This document shows positions 42,417 through 49,521 of a stretch of 64,000 bases of DNA, one piece after another. A model generated the notes under the pieces. The model was not told the origin of the DNA. It ran no database searches and worked only from the letters and a program-made list of their open reading frames with translations. A program made the translations under genes and the position numbers. The stretch comes from Brenneria goodwinii (GTDB lineage Bacteria; Pseudomonadota; Gammaproteobacteria; Enterobacterales; Enterobacteriaceae). The stretch covers positions 5,208,001 through 5,272,000 of the forward strand of contig NZ_CP014137.1 in the NCBI RefSeq assembly GCF_002291445.1, read 5' to 3'. Within the stretch, counting starts at the first letter, position 1, and every line of letters starts with the position of its first letter.

Positions 42417-43741
42417 GTACAGGGAAGAAAACCGCCACGCCGGCCACGGAGAACACGCCTACCGCCACCACGAAGAAAGAGCCGGTCGGCACCGCGGCGC
42501 CGGTAACCGATCCGCTGGATCTATGGTATCTGTGCGAGAAAGTGGGCTATGCGCTCAATAACCCGAAAATTCGCTCGGACGGCCAGCCGATGTACCAGCG
42601 GGTGGTGACGCAGCTAATTCGGCTGGATGATGAATTGTCCGACTACCACTTTCCCTATATCGGCGAGGTGGGGTACGACATGACGCAAAACCCGCCGAAA
42701 CCGGTAATGAGCCGGAAGCGGCCCAACTATCCCAGCAGCTTTCCTTTATCCAAATACGCGGCGATTAAACGCGGCCATCAGTGGCGTGTGCGCGGGCTGG
42801 CGGGCAGCGATATCGCGGTAGAAGTGGTGAGCGAGTTAATGAGTCTGGATGAGCTGGAAAGCACTCTGACGCCGGACATGCGGCAAAGCGCCGACAAGGC
42901 GAAGCCGCTACCTGATGAACTGTCGAAAATATTCAACAAACGTCAGGGGTTATTTCGTATTCCAGATGTGGTGCGGCTGAAAAACCGCATGTTGATTGGC
43001 AAACAGGCCTTTAGCCAGCCTAATCTGCATACGGTGATTGAAATCAAGTTTCCAGGGGATAACTTATCAGATAAGCAGCAAAGGGATTATGAATATATCG
43101 CGGGAGTCAGGAGAAATTTTCGTTTACTGAAAACGGATACCTGCCAGGTGGATGATAAGGCTAAACGCGAGTGGCTGCGGGACGCCCAAAAAGAGCCGGT
43201 CTATCTGCCCATCGGCCTGGCGGGGGCGCGTAACAGGCTGTGCCAGCGCCCGGAGATCGAGGCCTATCCGCTGCTGGAGGGGCTGATCGCCCGTGAGCAT
43301 CAGCAGGTAAAAGATTATTTTCTGCCTTATTACCCGCCGGTTAGCGCCGGTCCGCGTTTGGAGCCGCTGCCCGATCCGGCAATCGACGCCGCACAGCAAC
43401 GCCAGCGTCAGAGATCGCGGGCGCAGTTGGAAATGGCGCTGGGCGGGCCGTTTTTCGCTATTTCGGCGGGTGTCGCTGCCGGGGGCGTAGTCACCATCGT
43501 CAGCGGGTCGGCGGCGGTGGCAACCGGTAGCGCGGCCAGCGGCAATGGCCTGCTGCTGGGCAAAGCAGCCGGTCAGGTGGTGAGCTATGTGCGCAATATG
43601 CTGGCGGGCGGCGCCGCGGCGGGAGCGGGCGGCTATGCCTTTGCCGAACAGCCGGCGGCCCCCGCATCTTACTCGCGGACGTTAACCTTTTTAGACAATC
43701 CGGCGCAGCAGCGGCAGGATTACGTCTACTGGCCAGATTAA
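42413..43741 (+). CDS. Probable T6SS effector with VRR-Nuc nuclease domain
   Basis: A 442-residue protein starting 4 bp before the vgrG stop. Residues 182-222 carry a PD-(D/E)xK-like pattern: RIPD185, then VIE210-IK212-FPGDNLSDKQ222, as in the VRR-Nuc family. The N-terminal 130 residues have a Thr/Ala-rich tail and an unknown domain (LWYLCEKVGYALNN). Residues 345-412 form a glycine/alanine-rich hydrophobic stretch. Known VRR-Nuc T6SS effectors (TseV group) have DUF3396 immunity proteins, and exactly such genes follow here. I infer an antibacterial DNase; target and specificity are not shown by the sequence. It is GC-rich like vgrG up to about 42,900, then more mixed. Confidence 0.78.
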   Translation: MSTGKKTATPATENTPTATTKKEPVGTAAPVTDPLDLWYLCEKVGYALNNPKIRSDGQPMYQRVVTQLIRLDDELSDYHFPYIGEVGYDMTQNPPKPVMSRKRPNYPSSFPLSKYAAIKRGHQWRVRGLAGSDIAVEVVSELMSLDELESTLTPDMRQSADKAKPLPDELSKIFNKRQGLFRIPDVVRLKNRMLIGKQAFSQPNLHTVIEIKFPGDNLSDKQQRDYEYIAGVRRNFRLLKTDTCQVDDKAKREWLRDAQKEPVYLPIGLAGARNRLCQRPEIEAYPLLEGLIAREHQQVKDYFLPYYPPVSAGPRLEPLPDPAIDAAQQRQRQRSRAQLEMALGGPFFAISAGVAAGGVVTIVSGSAAVATGSAASGNGLLLGKAAGQVVSYVRNMLAGGAAAGAGGYAFAEQPAAPASYSRTLTFLDNPAQQRQDYVYWPD

Positions 43742-43757
43742 GCAAAGGAGTCAATAG

Positions 43758-44993
43758 ATGGACTTTTTTACCCGTTTTGAACAGGCGCGCTGGGAATTTA
43801 CCTATGGCGCGCCGGACAGCCCGGACGAGCATAATGCCTTGCAGGTCGGGTTGGTGGCCTATTTTTACTTGGATAAAGGCTATAGCGACCAGAAACGTCA
43901 GGCGATGGCCGAGGTATTGGCGCGCTATGACGCCGAGTTTGGCGATAAACTGCGCTGGGGATACATTGATGATTCTAATAAAGATGAAACTTATAATCGC
44001 ACGCAGTTACATAAATACCAACAAACAATAATAGATAGGGATGGTGATGATATCGATATGTTGTGGGCTTCGGAGTCAGGGACTTGTTATGCCAGTGATT
44101 ATTTAATAAAAATTAATTCCCCTGCCGACTGGTTTGAATACGTTCATTATGCCGTTTCTTGCATGCTGTTTTATCTCCCGATCGAAGTATTAAAAGACGG
44201 CGGCGATAAACGCTTTGAAGCCTTGTTGCTGGAGTTTTGCCAGCGTTTAAAACCGCTGCACGGTCTGGCCGGTTTGGGTGTACAGCAGTGTTATGAAAGT
44301 GAAGAGTACGAACATCTGGAATATGAGATAGGGCAGGAATTTTTGGCCCTTGATATCCCAAACTCCCATACCTGGAAAACCGGGCGTGACGGTATCCGTT
44401 CGGTAAACTGGTATACCTTTGTGCAGACCGAATGGCTGGAGAAGCTGGGCGGGGAAGCGGCTTTAGAACGCCAACTGGCCGATACGCGTATCGCTTTGTT
44501 GCCCTATAGCGGCGGGGTAATGATCCGGGCGGGGGACTGGCCGGAGCTGGGCTGGGTTAAAGACGATCCCTATCCTGAGCTGTATGTGAAGGTCAATAAC
44601 GCGCTGAAGCCGATCCGAGCCCCTGAAATCGGTGGAATCCATCATGGCTCCATTTCCGGCGAGATCCGCTTTGATGAAAATTCCACCGCGGCCTGGCTGG
44701 CGCGCTTCGATTGTCCCGATGCGCCGCCGGCAAAAGCTGAGCCGGATCCGGTGGCGCAGGAGCCTGTGGATCAGGATCCAGACGCGCGCCGCCAGTTTTT
44801 GACTCGGCCCAGCGGCGAACGCTGCCTATACAGTGGTATCTGGAGCACCTATCAGGGCGGGCGTATCGTGCGCCAGCACTTTAGCGAAGGGGATATTTTT
44901 CCGCAGTGGCGGGACAGCGAGACGCGAACCCGGGTTATTTACTGGACGCTGATAGAGCGGGACGACGGCATGAGCGCGCAGTTTCCGATGTAG
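43758..44993 (+). CDS. DUF3396 type VI immunity protein, copy 1
   Basis: A 411-residue protein with AAAGGAG as ribosome site, 16 bp after the effector. The DUF3396 core is clear: LAGLGVQQCYESEEYEHLEYEIGQEF-like block, GIRSVNWYTFVQTEWLEKLGG, LLPYSGGVMIRAGDWPELGW and PYPELYVKVNNALKPIRAPE. A Pro/Asp-rich linker (about 325-345) leads to a C-terminal GERCLYSGIWSTYQGGRIVRQ domain. As the first gene after the nuclease it is the best candidate for the cognate cytoplasmic immunity protein. It is nearly identical to copy 2 except at residues 69-110, where the DNA is AT-rich. Confidence 0.85.
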   Translation: MDFFTRFEQARWEFTYGAPDSPDEHNALQVGLVAYFYLDKGYSDQKRQAMAEVLARYDAEFGDKLRWGYIDDSNKDETYNRTQLHKYQQTIIDRDGDDIDMLWASESGTCYASDYLIKINSPADWFEYVHYAVSCMLFYLPIEVLKDGGDKRFEALLLEFCQRLKPLHGLAGLGVQQCYESEEYEHLEYEIGQEFLALDIPNSHTWKTGRDGIRSVNWYTFVQTEWLEKLGGEAALERQLADTRIALLPYSGGVMIRAGDWPELGWVKDDPYPELYVKVNNALKPIRAPEIGGIHHGSISGEIRFDENSTAAWLARFDCPDAPPAKAEPDPVAQEPVDQDPDARRQFLTRPSGERCLYSGIWSTYQGGRIVRQHFSEGDIFPQWRDSETRTRVIYWTLIERDDGMSAQFPM

Positions 44994-45005
44994 AGAGCGC
45001 CGAGA

Positions 45006-46244
45006 ATGGACTTTTTCACCCGTTTTGAACAAGCGCGCTGGGAATTTACCTATGGCGCGCCGGACAGCCCGGAGGAGCATAATGCCTTGCAGGTCGGGCT
45101 AGTGGCCTATTTTTACCTGGATAAGGGCTATAGCGACCAGAAGCGTCAAGCGATGGCCGAGGTGTTTGCGCGCTATGACGCCGAGTTCGGCGATAAGCTG
45201 CGCTGGGGGTTTTACCGAGATCCTAATAAAGGCGAACCTTACCGTAAACGCACGCTGCAACAAAAGCAGGCACAGATGCTGGCGGAAGACGGCGAGCATA
45301 TGGATTTCTGGTGGGCCTCGGAAGAGGAAACCACCTATGCCAGTGATTATCTGATTAGCATAATCTCGCCTGCCGACTGGTTTGAGTACGTTCATCATGT
45401 CGTTTCTTGCGTGCTGTTTTATCTTCCGATCGAAGTATTAAAAGATGGCGGGAGTAAACGCTTTGAAGCCTTGTTGCTGGAGTTTTGCCAGCGTTTAAAA
45501 CCGCTGCACGGTCTGGCGGGGTTGGGTGTACAGCAGTGTTATGAAAGTGAAGAATACGAACATCTGGAATATGAAATTGGGCAGGAGTTCTTGGCCATTG
45601 ATATCCCAAATTCACACACATGGGAAACCGGGCGTGACGGTATTCGTTCGGTAAACTGGTATACCTTTGTACAGACTGAATGGCTGGAAAAACTGGGCGG
45701 GGAAGCAACGTTGCAGCGGCAAATGGCCGATCCGCGTATCGCCCTGCTGCCCTATAGCGGCGGGGTAATGATCCGGGCGGGGGACTGGCCGGAGCTGGGC
45801 TGGGTTAAAGACGAGCCCTATCCTGAGCTGTATGTGAAGGTCAATAAGGCGTTAAAGCCGATTCGCGCGCCTGAGATTTGCTCTATGGGCTATGGATCTA
45901 TTGCCGGCGAAATCCGCTTTGATAAAACTTCCACGGCGGCCTGGCTGGCGCGCTTTGACTGTCCCGATGCGCCGCAACCAGAGAAAGCAGAGCCGGATCC
46001 GGTGGCGCAGGAGCCTGTGGATCAGGATCCGGACGCGCACCGCCAGTTTTTGACTCGGCCCAGCGGCGAACGCTGCCTATACAGTGGTATCTGGAGCACC
46101 TATCAGGGCGGGCGTATCGTGCGCCAGCACTTTAGCGAAGGGGATATTTTTCCGCAGTGGCGGGACAGCGAGACGCGAACCCGGGTTATTTACTGGACGC
46201 TGCTGGAGCGTGACGACGGCATGAGCGCGCAGTTTCCGATATAG
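45006..46244 (+). CDS. DUF3396 type VI immunity protein, copy 2
   Basis: A 412-residue tandem paralogue of the preceding gene, starting 12 bp after it. Residues 1-68 differ from copy 1 at only two positions. Residues 69-110 share 15 of 42 residues with no length change, and identity is high again from YASDYLI to the end. The C-terminal 70 residues are almost identical at the DNA level, as expected from a recent duplication or gene conversion. It may protect against a related effector or be an evolving spare; the sequence does not decide this. Confidence 0.84.
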   Translation: MDFFTRFEQARWEFTYGAPDSPEEHNALQVGLVAYFYLDKGYSDQKRQAMAEVFARYDAEFGDKLRWGFYRDPNKGEPYRKRTLQQKQAQMLAEDGEHMDFWWASEEETTYASDYLISIISPADWFEYVHHVVSCVLFYLPIEVLKDGGSKRFEALLLEFCQRLKPLHGLAGLGVQQCYESEEYEHLEYEIGQEFLAIDIPNSHTWETGRDGIRSVNWYTFVQTEWLEKLGGEATLQRQMADPRIALLPYSGGVMIRAGDWPELGWVKDEPYPELYVKVNKALKPIRAPEICSMGYGSIAGEIRFDKTSTAAWLARFDCPDAPQPEKAEPDPVAQEPVDQDPDAHRQFLTRPSGERCLYSGIWSTYQGGRIVRQHFSEGDIFPQWRDSETRTRVIYWTLLERDDGMSAQFPI

Positions 46245-46256
46245 GGAGCGTCGAGA

Positions 46257-46402
46257 ATGGATTTTTTCACCCGTTTTGAACAGGCGCGCTGGGAGTTTAC
46301 CTATGGCGCGCCGGACAGCCCGGAGGAGCACAATGCTTTACGTCTCATCAGCATATTTCGCTCGCCGACTGGTTTGCGTCTGTTCATCATGCCGTCTCTT
46401 GT
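46257..46402 (+). pseudogene. Remnant of a third DUF3396 immunity gene
   Basis: Begins MDFFTRFEQARWEFTYGAPD like the two intact copies and matches copy 2 for about 84 bp. It then joins DNA matching copy 2 from 45351 onward (the LISIISPADWFEYVHH segment), so about 260 bp are missing. One base is also lost within CATATTTCGCTCGCC, giving a frameshift. Similarity ends near 46402. The residual open frame runs to 46481 but encodes unrelated residues after position 28. Confidence 0.85.
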
Positions 46403-46435
46403 GACGGCCATCAGGCTAGTTTGTCAATTATCCGC

Positions 46436-46463
46436 AATGGCCGACGATATCGGCCATTTTTTT
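46436..46463 (+). terminator. Terminator of the immunity array, facing aroP
   Basis: AATGGCCGA (46436-46444) pairs with TCGGCCATT (46450-46458) around CGATA, followed by seven T. It ends the type VI module transcript just before the aroP stop codon (46478); on the other strand it also has A/T flanks. Confidence 0.85.
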
Positions 46464-46477
46464 GAGCACCAGGCTAA

Positions 46478-47836
46478 TTAACTCACCCGCTTTTTCTGCT
46501 TGATGAAGTAACCCACTCCCAGAATGATCAACCATACCGGTATCAGCAAGACTGATATCCGTATGCCCGGCGTCAGGTACATCACGACCAGCACACCCGC
46601 CAGGAACAGCAGACAGATATAGTTGCCCAGCGGATAAAATAGCGCCTTATACTTGGTTACCGTGCCTTCGCTATCTTTCTTCGCCCGGAATTTCAAATGG
46701 GCGAGACTGATCATGGCCCAGTTGATCATCAGTGCGGAAACCACCAGCGACATTAATAATTCAAACGCCTTACCGGGAATCAGATAGTTGATCAGTACGC
46801 AGAACGCGGTAGCCAGGGCGGAAACGCCAATGGCCACCACAGGAACGCCGCGGCTATCGACAGTGCGCAGTACTTTAGGACCATTGCCCTGTCTGGATAG
46901 GCCGTACAGCATGCGGCTGTTGCAATAAACGCAGCTGTTGTAAACCGACAGCGCGGCAGTCAGCACCACAATATTCAGCACGGTCGCCACCACGTTGCTG
47001 TTCAGTTCATGGAAGATCATCACGAAAGGACTACCGCCTTCCACGACTTTGCCCCATGGATAAAGCGACAGCAGGATGGTCAGCGAACCGATATAAAAGA
47101 TCAGAATACGGTAGATAACCTGATTTGTGGCGCGTGGAATACTCTTTTCCGGATTATCCGCTTCTGCCGCCGTGATCCCGACTAACTCCAGCCCGCCGAA
47201 CGAGAACATGATCACGGCCATCGCCATCAACAACCCGGTCGTGCCGTTCGGGAAGAAGCCGCCCTGCGCCCATAGGTTAGTGACCGTCGCTTCCGGGCCG
47301 CCGGTGCCGCTAATCAACAACCAGCCGCCAAACACGATCATGCCGATAATGGCCGCCACTTTGATGATGGCGAACCAGAATTCCATTTCACCGTAAATTT
47401 TGACGTTCGCCAGATTAATGGCGTTAACCACCAGAAAGAAGACGGCGGCGGAAACCCAGGTGGGGATATCGGGCCACCAATACTGCACATAGATTCCCAC
47501 CGCGCTGAGCTCGGCCATGGCGACCAATACATACAGAACCCAATAGTTCCAGCCAGAGGCAAAACCGGCAAAGTCCCCCCAGTACTTATAAGCAAAATGG
47601 CTGAAGGAACCGGCCACCGGCTCTTCTACCACCATTTCCCCAAGTTGACGCATGATAAGAAAGGCGATCAGCCCTCCGATGGCGTACCCTAAAATAACTG
47701 ACGGTCCAGCCATTTTTATCGTTTGAGCAATTCCGAGAAAAAGCCCGGTACCCACCGCGCCACCCAGGGCAATCAACTGAATATGACGGTTTTTTAAGCC
47801 ACGCTTTAACGTTCCGTCTTGTTGTTGACCATCCAT
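46478..47836 (-). CDS. aroP: Aromatic amino acid permease AroP
   Basis: A 452-residue amino acid/polyamine/organocation (APC) family transporter for phenylalanine, tyrosine and tryptophan, driven by the proton motive force. About twelve transmembrane helices are visible. The N-terminus LKRGLKNRHIQLIALGGAVG, the helix 3 region EEPVAGSFSHFAYKYWG, and FSFGGLELVGITAAEADNP are typical of AroP/PheP. Synteny with pdhR identifies it as aroP rather than pheP. A TyrR box lies about 80 bp upstream of the start. Confidence 0.94.
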   Translation of the reverse strand: MDGQQQDGTLKRGLKNRHIQLIALGGAVGTGLFLGIAQTIKMAGPSVILGYAIGGLIAFLIMRQLGEMVVEEPVAGSFSHFAYKYWGDFAGFASGWNYWVLYVLVAMAELSAVGIYVQYWWPDIPTWVSAAVFFLVVNAINLANVKIYGEMEFWFAIIKVAAIIGMIVFGGWLLISGTGGPEATVTNLWAQGGFFPNGTTGLLMAMAVIMFSFGGLELVGITAAEADNPEKSIPRATNQVIYRILIFYIGSLTILLSLYPWGKVVEGGSPFVMIFHELNSNVVATVLNIVVLTAALSVYNSCVYCNSRMLYGLSRQGNGPKVLRTVDSRGVPVVAIGVSALATAFCVLINYLIPGKAFELLMSLVVSALMINWAMISLAHLKFRAKKDSEGTVTKYKALFYPLGNYICLLFLAGVLVVMYLTPGIRISVLLIPVWLIILGVGYFIKQKKRVS

Positions 47837-47916
47837 TAATTTAACCCTCTAGCCCATTGTTAACAAAAACGTACTGCCTCCTGAAAAAGCGCAGCGTATT
47901 TGTGTGGTTACGTTCG

Positions 47917-47934
47917 TGTAATTTTATTTTTACG
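47917..47934. promoter_or_regulatory. TyrR box upstream of aroP
   Basis: TGTAAT-TTTATT-TTTACG matches the TyrR consensus TGTAAA-N6-TTTACA at 10 of 12 positions and keeps the invariant G-N14-C. Position upstream of aroP agrees with TyrR control of E. coli aroP. Confidence 0.75.
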
Positions 47935-48194
47935 ATAAAGCGCTAACTATTACTCACGCGCCTCTACCGTTTGTCAGAGAATAGTGGCAAGCAAAAAAGA
48001 TTGCACTGATTTCTTGACGGTCCATAAAAGAAAAATCGTAGCCACATCAACGTCTCACTCGTGGGCCGACCATGGCGATCGCCGGAGCGCGTTTTGGCGT
48101 TCCGTTTTTTATCTTGTTTTTTTACCTTTCCGCCGCGAATTTGCCAATTGACCGTGATAATTGCTCCGGTGAATGACCTAATCTTGGGGTTGGT

Positions 48195-48231
48195 GTGAAT
48201 TAAAATTCAAAATAAATGAATTTTAATTCAC
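48195..48231. repeat. Perfect AT-rich inverted repeat between aroP and pdhR
   Basis: Arms GTGAATTAAAATTC (48195-48208) and GAATTTTAATTCAC (48218-48231) are perfect 14-bp inverted repeats with a 9-bp A/T spacer. It could be an operator or a hairpin-forming element. The surrounding 48000-48420 shows no gene. Confidence 0.8.
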
Positions 48232-48419
48232 TATTGTCGTTGTTTAAACGGTTCAGCACCACCTGTTTTTCGTTTCATTAAAGTTAAAACATCAGCAAAG
48301 GGATCAATGGCAATCCCTCCGATGTACTATTACTTTGCCTTACATTCTTCGTGCATTTGTTAAAATCTGAGGAGATTGGTGATTTTACTCAACGTCCTTA
48401 TGGACAGAAGGTGAATAAT

Positions 48420-48448
48420 TTGTTACTTTAGCGTCACGTTTTTAAATT
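48420..48448 (+). promoter_or_regulatory. Candidate pdhR-ace promoter
   Basis: TTGTTA (48420-48425), 17-bp spacer, TAAATT (48443-48448). The inferred start, about 48455, falls inside the PdhR operator. Confidence 0.5.
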
Positions 48449-48461
48449 GGTATTACCAATT
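48445..48461. promoter_or_regulatory. PdhR operator
   Basis: AATTGGT-ATT-ACCAATT is a perfect match to the PdhR consensus AATTGGTnnnACCAATT. It lies 33 bp before the pdhR start and overlaps the -10 region, consistent with autorepression relieved by pyruvate. Confidence 0.92.
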
Positions 48462-48493
48462 GACTCCGCGCCATTCGCAGAGATGAATCCACC

Positions 48494-49258
48494 ATGGCAT
48501 ACAGCAAGATCCGTCAACCCAAACTGTCAGATGTGATTGAGCAGCAACTGGAGTTTTTGATTCTTGAGGGAACCTTGCGCCCCGGCGAGAAACTGCCTCC
48601 TGAGCGTGAACTGGCCAAACAGTTCGATGTTTCCCGCCCTTCTCTGAGAGAAGCCATTCAACGCCTGGAAGCCAAAGGGTTACTTTTGCGCCGTCAGGGT
48701 GGCGGTACCTTCGTTCAGGCCAATCTATGGCAAAGCGTCAGCGATCCGCTGGCGGAATTACTGAGCAATCATCCCGAATCGCAATTTGATCTGCTGGAAA
48801 CCCGCCACGCGCTGGAAGGCATTGCCGCCTATTATGCGGCTTTACGCGGAACTGAATCGGATCTGCAACGTATCCGCGACTGTCATGCGGTTATTCAGCA
48901 GGCCAGAGATGCCGGTGATTTGGCGGCGGAGTCCGAAGCGGTTATGCAGTATCAGATAGCCGTAACGGAAGCGACCCATAATGTGGTGTTGCTGCACCTG
49001 CTGCGCTGCATGGGGCCGATGCTTGAACAGAATGTCAGACAGAATTTTGAATTGCTTTATCTAAGCCGGGAAGTGCTGGCGCAGGTGAGCATTCATCGCG
49101 CCGGGATTTTTGAGGCGATTGTCGCCCGCGAGCCAGAAAAGGCGCGCGAGGCTTCACATCGCCATCTGGCGTTTATTGAGGAAGTATTGCTGGATCTTAA
49201 CCGGGAAAATAGCCGACGAGAAAGGTCATTACGCCGGCTCCAGCAACGCAAGGATTGA
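48494..49258 (+). CDS. pdhR: Pyruvate dehydrogenase complex repressor PdhR
   Basis: A 254-residue GntR/FadR-subfamily regulator. The winged helix-turn-helix is at residues 8-70 (LRPGEKLPPERELAKQFDVSRPSLREAI, then GGGTFVQ). An all-helical FCD domain follows and senses pyruvate. It represses the pdhR-aceEF-lpd operon and several respiratory genes. A perfect PdhR box sits directly upstream. An ERIC-like element fills the space to aceE. Confidence 0.96.
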   Translation: MAYSKIRQPKLSDVIEQQLEFLILEGTLRPGEKLPPERELAKQFDVSRPSLREAIQRLEAKGLLLRRQGGGTFVQANLWQSVSDPLAELLSNHPESQFDLLETRHALEGIAAYYAALRGTESDLQRIRDCHAVIQQARDAGDLAAESEAVMQYQIAVTEATHNVVLLHLLRCMGPMLEQNVRQNFELLYLSREVLAQVSIHRAGIFEAIVAREPEKAREASHRHLAFIEEVLLDLNRENSRRERSLRRLQQRKD

Positions 49259-49264
49259 GCGTCC

Positions 49265-49390
49265 TATACCCTAAATAATTCGAGTTGCAGGAAGGCTGCG
49301 GCACAGAGAATCCCCAGGAACTTACATGGATAAGCGGCTGGGGGAACGAGGAAAGCCAACGCGCATGCAACCTGAAGGATGGCGGGGATT
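49265..49390. repeat. ERIC-like element between pdhR and aceE
   Basis: Starts TATACCC at 49265 and runs about 126 bp. The centre GAATCCCCAGGAACTTACAT and the GAGGAAAGCCAACGC segment match ERIC and the copy at 1466. The right end (GGATGGCGGGGATT) has lost the terminal GGGTATA. It would be transcribed within the pdhR-aceE message. Confidence 0.85.
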
Positions 49391-49521
49391 TTGGGGACGC
49401 TGAATACGGCGACTACGACGATGAGCCTGTCTTCGTGTGTTTTATCCAGATTTCAACTGGGCCAGAGCACAGGAAGACAGGCTCCAACAAACTAACTTAT
49501 TAGAGAAGATAAGGAATAACC

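Noticed and set aside
43758..46400. Tandem repeats of the immunity genes considered as a CRISPR-like or mobile array
   Set aside because: They are gene-length paralogues with intact reading frames, not short spaced repeats, and no transposase or terminal inverted repeats are present.
49285..49503. 72-codon frame between pdhR and aceE
   Set aside because: It is a reading frame through the ERIC-like repeat and the aceE leader.
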